Assembly: GCA_023145555.1 (NCBI GenBank)
Contig: JAGLDO010000150.1
Location: 1-16,401 of the forward strand
From: Bacteroidales bacterium
Lineage (GTDB): Bacteria; Bacteroidota; Bacteroidia; Bacteroidales; B39-G9
Length of the DNA stretch: 16,401 nt
Direction of reading: 5' to 3'
Part shown: one piece after another, positions 7,961 through 14,632 of the stretch
Numbering within the stretch: position 1 is the first letter of the stretch
How the letters are laid out: every line of letters begins with the position of its first letter
Notes under the pieces: generated by a model
What the model saw: the letters and a program-made list of their open reading frames with translations, nothing else
Databases searched by the model: none
What the model was told of the DNA's origin: nothing
Program-made: the position numbers and the translations under genes

Positions 7961-8446
7961 CTATACAACAGCATCCAGACTGCCAATATAATTTTTCAAA
8001 AAAACTCTTGCTCTATAAATATATACTTTCACCTGAGACTCGTTTAATTCTGTAATCTCAGCAATTTCTTTATATGAATAACCCTCATAATCTCTCAACA
8101 AGACTACAGAACGTTGAATTTCGGGCAGTTTATTAACTGCTTCATTCAACAACTCACTTAAGTCAGAATATTGCTGAGTGTGAGAATAATGCTCAGGGTT
8201 CACACACTCAAAATCGGCTTGTTTCTTTTCTTTTCGAATCAAATCAATCATGGTGTGATAAGCCGCAGTAAAAATATACGATTTAACTTTTAAAAAAGTA
8301 ACCTTTTCAGCATTTATCCACAACTTTTCATATGTGTCCTGAATAATATCTTTAGCTTTATCAACATCTCTAATGTTCTTTAAAATAAAGCGATAGACAT
8401 TATCAGAATACAAGTCAACACTCTTATTATATTCGTCAACAGTCAT
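7961..8446 (-). CDS. ECF-type RNA polymerase sigma factor
   Basis: This 161-residue sigma-70 family factor has only regions 2 and 4. Region 2 covers about residues 9-73, with the core-binding segment DKAKDIIQDTYEKLW (29-43) and the -10 recognition helix around YHTMIDLIRKEKK (63-75). Region 4 covers about 100-152, with the helix-turn-helix YSYKEIAEITELNESQVKVY (123-142) for -35 recognition. The length is typical of short ECF factors. The anti-sigma-like gene follows 12 nt downstream and an outer-membrane protein after that, so the module probably couples an envelope signal to transcription. The 134-nt gap to the divergent phosphatase gene holds overlapping palindromes AAACGTTT and GTTTAAAC (8472-8483) that could be operator or promoter sequence, but no consensus housekeeping promoter is evident on this strand. 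Confidence 0.93.
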   Translation of the reverse strand: MTVDEYNKSVDLYSDNVYRFILKNIRDVDKAKDIIQDTYEKLWINAEKVTFLKVKSYIFTAAYHTMIDLIRKEKKQADFECVNPEHYSHTQQYSDLSELLNEAVNKLPEIQRSVVLLRDYEGYSYKEIAEITELNESQVKVYIYRARVFLKNYIGSLDAVV

Positions 8447-8530
8447 AAAAAATGTACAAAATTCAATACTAAAACGTTTAAACTTATTAAAAAGTTACAA
8501 ATGAATATTTTTTTTTGTTCTTTTGCGTAA

Positions 8531-8538
8531 TAAATTTG
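8531..8538 (+). promoter_or_regulatory. Candidate -7 box for the phosphatase gene
   Basis: TAAATTTG is an exact match to the Bacteroidota -7 consensus TAnnTTTG, 42 nt ahead of the ATG at 8581. The nearest upstream TTG (8515-8517) leaves a 13-nt spacer, shorter than usual, so the -33 element is unclear. It could drive the three-gene exported-protein cluster that follows. Confidence 0.45.
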
Positions 8539-8580
8539 TAAAGATAAAAATTTTTTAACTTCAAATAAAAAAAGAGACAA

Positions 8581-9387
8581 ATGAAAAAATTTATCCTTTT
8601 AAGTATTATGTTTTTTAGTATTGTTTCGTGCCAAAACACAACTGACGAAACAAACACTTCAACAAAAAAAGACCCAACAAACGAACATCTTTTGATGTCA
8701 ACCGTTTGGTTCCAAAATTCAGCTGAAATGCGTGCAATTTATTATCAATCTTATAATTTAGCTAAAATGATTGTTAATAATTCTGTTTCAAAACTTGACA
8801 AAAACGAAAAAAAAGCGGTAGTTCTAGATATTGATGAAACCGTTTTAGACAATAGTCCTTTTCAGGTAAAATGCATTAAAACAGGACAAAGTTACAGCAC
8901 AAAAACATGGAAAGAATGGACATCTTTGTCACAAGCAAAAGCTTTGCCCGGTGCTGTTGATTTTACCAACTACGCAAAAAATAAAGGTGTTGAAGTTTTT
9001 TATATTTCAAATCGTTTAGAAGAAGAGTTGGGTGTTACAATGAAAAACATGAAAGAACTAAATTTCCCTTGTGTTGATTCTGCTCATTTTTTATTAAAAA
9101 CAACAGAATCCGGCAAAAAAATAAGACGAGTCGTTGTTAAAAAAGATTATAATATAATTCTTTTTATTGGTGATAATTTAACCGATTATTCGGAAATATA
9201 TGAAAAACGCGACGAAAACTTTGCGATTGATATAGTTGACAAAAACAAAGGCGACTTTGGAACTAAATTTATTATTCTTCCTAACCCAATGTATGGCGAG
9301 TGGGAAAAAGCTATTTATGACAATACTTATAAACTATCGAAAGAAGTTAAAAACAAAAAATTAAAAAATTGTTTGCTGGGATATTAA
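8581..9387 (+). CDS. Acid phosphatase lipoprotein, 5'-nucleotidase e(P4)/HAD class C family
   Basis: This 268-residue exported HAD-superfamily phosphatase removes phosphate from nucleotides or other monoesters; relatives such as Haemophilus e(P4) act on NMN and other nucleotides at the cell surface. The signal peptide ends in lipobox SIVS-Cys17, predicting a lipid anchor. The core motif VVLDIDETVLDNS gives nucleophile Asp83 and acid/base Asp85. Motif II is YISNR (Ser143); lysines 187-188 are candidates for motif III; motif IV is GDNLTDY (Asp198, Asp202). The C-terminal ILPNPMYGEWE is characteristic of the e(P4) branch. All catalytic positions are present and the length is normal. It is the first of three exported-protein genes on the plus strand, 48 nt before the next, with no terminator between. 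Substrate choice cannot be read from sequence. Confidence 0.92.
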   Translation: MKKFILLSIMFFSIVSCQNTTDETNTSTKKDPTNEHLLMSTVWFQNSAEMRAIYYQSYNLAKMIVNNSVSKLDKNEKKAVVLDIDETVLDNSPFQVKCIKTGQSYSTKTWKEWTSLSQAKALPGAVDFTNYAKNKGVEVFYISNRLEEELGVTMKNMKELNFPCVDSAHFLLKTTESGKKIRRVVVKKDYNIILFIGDNLTDYSEIYEKRDENFAIDIVDKNKGDFGTKFIILPNPMYGEWEKAIYDNTYKLSKEVKNKKLKNCLLGY

Positions 9388-9435
9388 TTTACATGCCTTC
9401 TCAATTCTTCTTTATTTAAAAATAATAAATTTTTG

Positions 9436-10656
9436 ATGAAAAAAACACTAATTGCATTAACTTTCTTTTTGTTTATTAATAACGGAATTGCCTGTACAAC
9501 AGCTATAATATCAGGGAAACACACAAAAGACGGTCGTTCAATGATATGGAAACTCCGAGATTCTGATTATGAAAAAAACAAAATGATATTTTTTGCTGAC
9601 GGCAAGTACAAATATATTGGACTTGTAAATTCAAAAGATATTAAAGGCAACCAAATATGGGGAGGAGCAAATTCTGAAAGTTTTGCAATTATGAATAGTG
9701 CTTCATATAATGTAAATATTAATGATACTTCATCTAAAAAAGATTTAGAGGGATATTTCATGAAACTCGCTCTTCAAAAGTGTGCAACTCTCAAAGACTT
9801 TGAAAATTTACTCGACACTTTATCTAAGCCGATGGGATTATCTGCTCATTTTGGTGTAATTGATGGCAGAGGAGGTGCTGCTTTTTATGAAGTTAATAAT
9901 TACAATTTTACAAAATTTAATGCTAATAATTCTGCTCAAGCTCCTTATGGATATATTATCCGCACAAATTATTCTTTTTCAGGGAAAAAAGATGCCGGAT
10001 ATGGATATATAAGATATCAAACAGCACAAAACCTTTTTTATCAAGCAGGTGCGACTAATGAATTAAATTATAAAACAATTATTCAAAAATTTTCTCGTTG
10101 TTTCAAACATCCAATCTTAAATAAAGATTTTAGAGAAGAATATAAAATGATGAATGATGGTGAACATTTTATAAATTCCGAGGATTTAATAACACGAAAC
10201 AGCTCGGTATCAGCAATTCTTGTTCAAGGCGCAAAAGCAAAAGAAGCCAAAAATTTAGCAACAATCTGGACAATTGTTGGTTATCCAAACACCTGCATTG
10301 CTCTTCCTTTGTGGGTTAGAGGAGGTGAAAATTTACCAAACGTTTTAGTTGCGAACAAATTGGGCAATTCTCCTTTAAACAATATGTCTTTAATTCTTAA
10401 AAAGGAATGCTATCCTATTACAAGAGCTTCGGGCAACAAATACTTACAAATTTCAAAACTTATTAATTCTGACAAAACAGGAATAATACAGAAAATTGAG
10501 CCGGTTGAAAATAAAATTTTTGAAGCAACAGAAAAAAAACTAAAGCAATGGAGAAAATCACCTCCTAAACAAAAAGAAATAAAAAATTATTACAACGAAC
10601 TCGATTCGATAATAATTGAAACGTATTCAAAAAATTTTGGAATAGTATCAGAATAA
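9436..10656 (+). CDS. Exported Ntn-type hydrolase/acyltransferase (C45 / choloylglycine hydrolase-like)
   Basis: The ATG at 9436 gives 406 residues; the preceding TTG is in frame but not needed. The signal peptide ends at Ala19, so cleavage exposes Cys20 in ACTTAIISGK, the N-terminal nucleophile expected for an Ntn amide hydrolase. Other features fit this group: R41 and D44 in KLRDSDY, WGGANSESFAIMNS (75-88), RTN (176-178), RNSSVSAILVQG (254-265) and VGYPNTCIALPLWV (281-294). Family members cleave or transfer linear amide bonds, for example bile salts, acyl-homoserine lactones, penicillins and N-acyl amines; the substrate here is unknown. The residue at -3 (Gly) makes a lipobox poor, so soluble periplasmic or secreted location is more likely than a lipoprotein. 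The last ~70 residues are charged and helical. The BPL-N gene follows after 13 nt. Confidence 0.8.
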   Translation: MKKTLIALTFFLFINNGIACTTAIISGKHTKDGRSMIWKLRDSDYEKNKMIFFADGKYKYIGLVNSKDIKGNQIWGGANSESFAIMNSASYNVNINDTSSKKDLEGYFMKLALQKCATLKDFENLLDTLSKPMGLSAHFGVIDGRGGAAFYEVNNYNFTKFNANNSAQAPYGYIIRTNYSFSGKKDAGYGYIRYQTAQNLFYQAGATNELNYKTIIQKFSRCFKHPILNKDFREEYKMMNDGEHFINSEDLITRNSSVSAILVQGAKAKEAKNLATIWTIVGYPNTCIALPLWVRGGENLPNVLVANKLGNSPLNNMSLILKKECYPITRASGNKYLQISKLINSDKTGIIQKIEPVENKIFEATEKKLKQWRKSPPKQKEIKNYYNELDSIIIETYSKNFGIVSE

Positions 10657-10669
10657 AACTACATAAAGG

Positions 10670-11809
10670 ATGAAAAAACCAACAATTTTATTTTTTACGT
10701 TAGCAATTATTTTTTCAGCCTGTCAAAAACAAAAAACCAACACCGAAAATGTTATAAAAGTTGGTGTTTTTGACAAAAACGGAGATAGTCCTTATTGCAT
10801 AACCGATGCTCTCGAATCGTTAAAAATTGATAGCGACATTGAAGCAAGAACAATCTCTGCTTCAGAAATAATGTCGGAAAAAGCGAATGATATTGATGTG
10901 TTTTTGTTCCCTGGAGGAAGTGGTAGAAGCGAAACTGCAAGTCTTGGAGAGCTTGGGCAGCAAAAAATTATTGACCTTGTAAAAAAACAAGGCAAAGGCA
11001 TTGTCGGAATTTGTGCAGGAGCATATATTCTTTCTGAAACTCCCGGGTATCCATCTTTGGGTTTAAGTGGAGGCGAAGCAATTGATATTGAGCACGATCA
11101 TCGTGGACATGGTTTAGTAAAATTTTGTATTACAAAAGAAGGTGAAGAATTTTTTCCTGAACTAAAAAATTTCAATGTCTGCTATTCACAATATTACGAA
11201 GGTCCGGTATTAATTCCTGCAAAAAACTCAAAATATAAATACACAAAACTGGCAACAATGTTAAGCGATGTTCACACGGTTGAAGGTTCTCCTGCAAATA
11301 TGACAAACAATCGTCCATTTATAATAGTAACAAATGTTGAGAAAGGAAAAACAGCGTCTGTTGTTGGTCATCCCGAAAACACCCCCGGCATGCGCTGGAT
11401 AATTCCACGATTAGTGAGAATTGTTGCTAAAAAAACAATTGTTTCTTATCGCAAAAATGTTGTTCGTCCGGAAATATATAAAGAAGAAATATTATTTACT
11501 TCAAACCAATTACAAAAGCAACAAGAATCATATAATAATCTTTTAAAATCGAAGGAAGAAAAACTTGATGCAATGCAAAATCTTGTTGATATGTGTGCCT
11601 GGTCTGCAAAAAAACATATACCTCCAATGCTTAGAGATAGGGATTTTGATGTAAGATTATTAGCAGCAAAACTCACTGTTTACTTAGAAAGAACTGATGC
11701 GATAAATGATTTAAAAGCAGCTGTTGACAATGAAAAAAACAGAAAAAATAAAAATCTGCTTCACGAACAATTAAAAAACCTGGAAACCTTTTTAGGAAAG
11801 AATAAATAA
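10670..11809 (+). CDS. BPL-N (class I amidotransferase-like) lipoprotein with helical C-terminal domain
   Basis: The protein is 379 residues. The signal peptide ends in lipobox IIFSA-Cys18. Residues about 28-255 match the biotin-protein-ligase N-terminal (BPL_N) domain, a glutamine-amidotransferase/DJ-1-like fold: FLFPGGSGR (78-86), the nucleophile elbow GICAGAY with Cys115, CYSQYYEGPVL (171-181), and GHPENTPGMRW (233-243) supplying the probable His234 and Glu236. This triad-like set suggests an active hydrolase, but no substrate is established. Residues 270-379 are charged and helical, with a HEAT-like segment (RDRDFDVRLLAAKLTVYLE, 322-340). It is not a biotin ligase: the ligase catalytic domain is absent and it is exported. 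It is encoded 13 nt after the Ntn hydrolase gene, which suggests a joint function. No convincing terminator follows. Confidence 0.82.
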   Translation: MKKPTILFFTLAIIFSACQKQKTNTENVIKVGVFDKNGDSPYCITDALESLKIDSDIEARTISASEIMSEKANDIDVFLFPGGSGRSETASLGELGQQKIIDLVKKQGKGIVGICAGAYILSETPGYPSLGLSGGEAIDIEHDHRGHGLVKFCITKEGEEFFPELKNFNVCYSQYYEGPVLIPAKNSKYKYTKLATMLSDVHTVEGSPANMTNNRPFIIVTNVEKGKTASVVGHPENTPGMRWIIPRLVRIVAKKTIVSYRKNVVRPEIYKEEILFTSNQLQKQQESYNNLLKSKEEKLDAMQNLVDMCAWSAKKHIPPMLRDRDFDVRLLAAKLTVYLERTDAINDLKAAVDNEKNRKNKNLLHEQLKNLETFLGKNK

Positions 11810-11870
11810 CTAATTTTATTTGTTTTTTAAAAGAAACCTCTTATTTCAAAATTATAATGCAATATTTTAT

Positions 11871-11878
11871 TAATTTTG
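11871..11878 (+). promoter_or_regulatory. Candidate -7 box for the DUF4271-hemD unit
   Basis: TAATTTTG matches TAnnTTTG exactly and lies 21 nt before the DUF4271 ATG (11900), a natural distance for a short leader. No TTG is found at the expected -33 distance. It sits in the 90-nt gap after the BPL-N gene and probably starts the second plus-strand unit. Confidence 0.5.
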
Positions 11879-11899
11879 TAAAAATTTTATGCCGGAAAA

Positions 11900-13057
11900 A
11901 TGATGAAACAAAATCATGATAAATCAAATTTCTTTCTGCAAGATACGACAACAACAAAACAACAAAACACTATCTTAAAAGAATCTTTTTTCTCAAAACA
12001 AGATACTACAAAAAAACAACCAAAATTAATACTTAAAGACAGTAAAATACAAATAAAAGAAATCCCCGAACGCATTATTACCAAAGCTCCCAAACCTGTT
12101 CGTATAATTAAACATATCAAAAAAAGTTTTAATCTTTATGAAAAAAATATTAACGATACTATTTGGGGAACAGAATATGATACAATTGCATTACCACAGT
12201 TTGATGCAACACAAATGAAATATATTTTCCCTGAAAAGGAAAAAACAATCCAAAAACAAACATGTTTTTATGATGTCTCAATTTTAAAAACATCTGAAAA
12301 AACAACAAATGTTCACAAAAAAGAAATTATTACAAGCAACGCAAAACAAAAATATAAATTTTCTCAAAATATTATAACTCATTCAGAAAGACAAGTTAAT
12401 GATAAAATTTTCCTCCAAACCGACTGGATTCTTGTAGTTGCTTTATTATCTTTAGCATTCTACTCGTGGATTAATCTTGTTTATAAAAAATTTATTTCTT
12501 CAAATATTTTAGCATCAATAAATTTTAGTACAGCTAACAAATTATTTGCGGAAAGAAATATTGTTACAAACAGAGTTTCGTTTGCCATGAACACAATATT
12601 TATTATAAATGTCTCATTAATTTGCTATTATATTTTTCATTATTATAATTTACAAATAACGAATTTATCAGGATTTGAGACTTTTTTAATTTTTTTCTGT
12701 TTTTTATCAATTACATATTTATTAAAATTATTTCTTTTTAAATTTTTTGATTTTATTTTGCTGTCGAAAAAAAATTTTCAAGAATACTATTATAACAATT
12801 TTATATATAACAAAACATGCGGAATTGCTCTTTTCCCGTTGATTTTTGCAATACCGTATACATCAAATTATATCAGCATAATATTAATAAAAGCATCAAT
12901 TATTATACTTATTACAACATACTTATTTAAAATTTTAAGGGGTTTTCAAATTAGTATTCAAATAAGGCTTTCTTTTTTTTATTTATTTATATACCTTTGT
13001 GCCCTTGAAATTATTCCTTTACTCTTTATTTATAAAATAGTTACAACGTATATATAG
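11900..13057 (+). CDS. DUF4271 integral membrane protein with long polar N-terminus
   Basis: The protein is 385 residues of unknown function; it can start at Met1 or Met2 of MMKQN. Residues 1-170 are polar, rich in Lys, Gln and Thr, and include a degenerate two-fold repeat (11-29 and 30-48; 10 of 19 positions identical). From 173 it is strongly hydrophobic, with about five to six membrane segments, near 175-194, 231-249, 261-280, 306-324, 325-346 and 357-380. The last segment, FYLFIYLCALEIIPLL, and the surrounding pattern are typical of DUF4271 of Bacteroidota. It lies directly upstream of hemD, a pairing I recall as common in this phylum, but the sequence offers no catalytic motif and the link to tetrapyrrole synthesis is only positional. 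Confidence 0.85.
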   Translation: MMKQNHDKSNFFLQDTTTTKQQNTILKESFFSKQDTTKKQPKLILKDSKIQIKEIPERIITKAPKPVRIIKHIKKSFNLYEKNINDTIWGTEYDTIALPQFDATQMKYIFPEKEKTIQKQTCFYDVSILKTSEKTTNVHKKEIITSNAKQKYKFSQNIITHSERQVNDKIFLQTDWILVVALLSLAFYSWINLVYKKFISSNILASINFSTANKLFAERNIVTNRVSFAMNTIFIINVSLICYYIFHYYNLQITNLSGFETFLIFFCFLSITYLLKLFLFKFFDFILLSKKNFQEYYYNNFIYNKTCGIALFPLIFAIPYTSNYISIILIKASIIILITTYLFKILRGFQISIQIRLSFFYLFIYLCALEIIPLLFIYKIVTTYI

Positions 13058-13099
13058 TAAGTAAAAGCAAACATTATTATTCACAAAATCATTATAGCT

Positions 13100-13855
13100 T
13101 TGAAAATAAAAAGTATCTTAGTTTCTCAACCGAAGCCAACAACGGACAAATCTCCTTACACAGAATTGTCAGAAAAGCACAACTTACAAATAGATTTTCG
13201 TCCTTTTATTCAAGTAGAAGGAGTCTCTGTAAAAGAATTTAGAAAATCTAAAATCAATATTCTTAATCACAGTGCTGTAATTTTCACAAGCAGAACAGCT
13301 ATTGATCATTTTTTTAGGATTTGTAAAGAATTGAGAATTACTGTTTCTGACGAACTAAAGTATTTCTGTATTTCAGAATCTATTGCCTTTTATTTACAGA
13401 AATATATTGTTTACAGAAAAAGAAAAATTTTCTGCGGGAAGAAAAAATTTGAGGACTTATTAAAAATAATTGTAAAACATCCTCAAGAAAGTTTTCTGTT
13501 GCCATTATCAGACATTCACAAGCCTGAAATGCCAAAAAAATTAGAAAAAAGCAAAATTAATTTTTCTAAAGCAATACTTTACAAAACGGTAATGAGCAAT
13601 TTATCAGACTTATCTGATGTAAATTATGATGTTCTTGTATTTTTTAGCCCTTCAGGAATTGCTTCTTTGTTTGAAAATTTTCCTGATTTTAAGCAAAACA
13701 GCACTAAAATTGCAGCATTTGGGCCAACAACATCAAAAGCCGTAACAAAAGCCGGATTAAAATTAGACATTCAGGCTCCTATGCCTCAAGCTCCTTCAAT
13801 GACTATGGCTTTAGATCAATATATTAAAAAATATAATAAAAACGGAAAAAAATAA
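13100..13855 (+). CDS. hemD: Uroporphyrinogen-III synthase
   Basis: HemD cyclises and inverts ring D of hydroxymethylbilane to uroporphyrinogen III, the branch point to heme, siroheme and cobalamin; it is cytoplasmic. The 251-residue length is normal. Family features include ILVSQPKP at the N-terminus, VIFTSRTAIDHFF (60-72), YFCISESIAFYLQKY (88-102), VFFSPSGIASL (180-190) and FGPTTSKAV (207-215), matching the Bacteroidota type. The start is TTG at 13100: an in-frame stop codon lies 42 nt upstream, no ATG or GTG start intervenes, and the homologous N-terminus begins at this position (MKIK). The next in-frame ATG would remove more than half of the protein. It follows DUF4271 by 42 nt and is closed by a strong terminator-like palindrome. 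Confidence 0.9.
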   Translation: MKIKSILVSQPKPTTDKSPYTELSEKHNLQIDFRPFIQVEGVSVKEFRKSKINILNHSAVIFTSRTAIDHFFRICKELRITVSDELKYFCISESIAFYLQKYIVYRKRKIFCGKKKFEDLLKIIVKHPQESFLLPLSDIHKPEMPKKLEKSKINFSKAILYKTVMSNLSDLSDVNYDVLVFFSPSGIASLFENFPDFKQNSTKIAAFGPTTSKAVTKAGLKLDIQAPMPQAPSMTMALDQYIKKYNKNGKK

Positions 13856-13927
13856 TTAGCAAATCGACAAATTAATTTTTCTTAAAAATTGCAATTGTTT
13901 TTGCAAAAAACTATTAAATAAACTTTT

Positions 13928-13953
13928 AAGGGGAAATTAATTTCCCCTTTTTT
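13928..13953 (+). terminator. Strong palindromic terminator ahead of rnpA
   Basis: Positions 13928-13949 form a perfect 22-nt palindrome (arms AAGGGGAAATT/AATTTCCCCTT) whose second arm runs into six T residues (13948-13953), a textbook rho-independent terminator on the plus strand. It lies 72 nt after the hemD stop codon. Its T-tract ends 9 nt before the rnpA ATG, leaving no room for a separate promoter between them. It may end hemD transcripts and also act as an attenuator or partial barrier in the rnpA leader. Confidence 0.8.
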
Positions 13954-13962
13954 ATTCTGCTT

Positions 13963-14349
13963 ATGTTTTCATTTAAAAAAGAAGAGCGTTTATCAAGCAA
14001 AAAAACAATTGGTTTTCTATTTAAAAAGGGACGATCTTTTACAGAACATCCCTTTAAATTAATTTGGATTAAAACAGCTTTAAACACTAAGCAACCCGTA
14101 CAAATATGCATTAGTATTCCCAAAAAACACATTAAATTAGCGGTTAATCGAAACATAATAAAACGAAGGACAAAAGAAGCATACAGACTAAACAAATCAA
14201 TAATAAACGAATATTTTGCCAAAAAAGAAACACAATTAGCTGTTATGCTAATCTATCAAAGCAATAAAATTTTAGATTATAATGACATTAAAGATAAAAT
14301 AATTGTAATTTTGCCTCGTTTAATAAAAGAGTATGAAAAACACAGTTAA
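13963..14349 (+). CDS. rnpA: Ribonuclease P protein component
   Basis: This 128-residue basic protein binds the RNase P RNA and helps it remove 5' leaders from precursor tRNAs. The N-terminal FKKEERLSSKKTIGFLFKKGRSF (4-26 region) and the signature helix KLAVNRNIIKRRTKEAYR (58-75), containing the conserved RN...KRR set, identify it. The length is normal. The start at 13963 places the ERL motif at the usual distance from the N-terminus. It lies between hemD and yidD rather than beside rpmH/dnaA as in many other phyla. The stop codon lies inside yidD (17-nt overlap). A terminator hairpin occupies the immediate leader, so expression may depend on read-through. Confidence 0.94.
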   Translation: MFSFKKEERLSSKKTIGFLFKKGRSFTEHPFKLIWIKTALNTKQPVQICISIPKKHIKLAVNRNIIKRRTKEAYRLNKSIINEYFAKKETQLAVMLIYQSNKILDYNDIKDKIIVILPRLIKEYEKHS

Positions 14350-14596
14350 AATATTAAAATTAGTAATTCATATTCCTTCAAAAATTTTTCAGCTCTTATT
14401 TATTGGGATAATTAAATTTTATCAATATACAATTTCGCCAATAACACCAAGAAGCTGTCGTTACACTCCTACTTGTTCGGTGTACAGTGTTGAAGCAATA
14501 AAAAAACATGGTCCAATAAAAGGTGGATATTACTCAATAAAAAGAATTCTTTCATGTAATCCTTGGGGAGGACATGGTTATGATCCTGTACCATAA
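14333..14596 (+). CDS. yidD: Membrane protein insertion efficiency factor YidD
   Basis: This 87-residue protein is membrane-associated and assists insertion of membrane proteins near the YidC insertase. The hydrophobic, amphipathic N-terminus is followed by FYQYTISPITPRSCRYTPTC (residues 29-48, conserved Cys42 and Cys48), the helix YSVEAIKKHG and the C-terminal CNPWGGHGYDPVP, all diagnostic of the family. Length is standard. It begins within the 3' end of rnpA in another frame (17-nt overlap), indicating translational coupling. YidC itself is not in the window. The S41 protease gene follows after 36 nt, with no terminator visible. Confidence 0.95.
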   Translation: MKNTVKILKLVIHIPSKIFQLLFIGIIKFYQYTISPITPRSCRYTPTCSVYSVEAIKKHGPIKGGYYSIKRILSCNPWGGHGYDPVP

Positions 14597-14632
14597 AACA
14601 GTATCAATTTTTTTAAATTAACAAAAATTAAG

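Noticed and set aside
9433..9435. TTG upstream of the Ntn hydrolase ATG as alternative start
   Set aside because: The ATG at 9436 directly follows and gives a normal MKK-type signal peptide, so the TTG adds nothing.
10670..11809. Biotin-protein ligase (BirA) identity
   Set aside because: Only the amidotransferase-like BPL-N domain is present; there is no ligase catalytic domain, and the protein carries a lipoprotein signal.
11889..11903. Tiny leader frame (ATG to TGA, 4 codons) ending at the DUF4271 start
   Set aside because: Four codons overlapping the ATG by chance are expected in this composition; no repeated regulatory codons are present.
13926..14222. 98-residue minus-strand frame opposite rnpA
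   Set aside because: It overlaps rnpA and the terminator palindrome and has no recognisable family; rnpA is certain.
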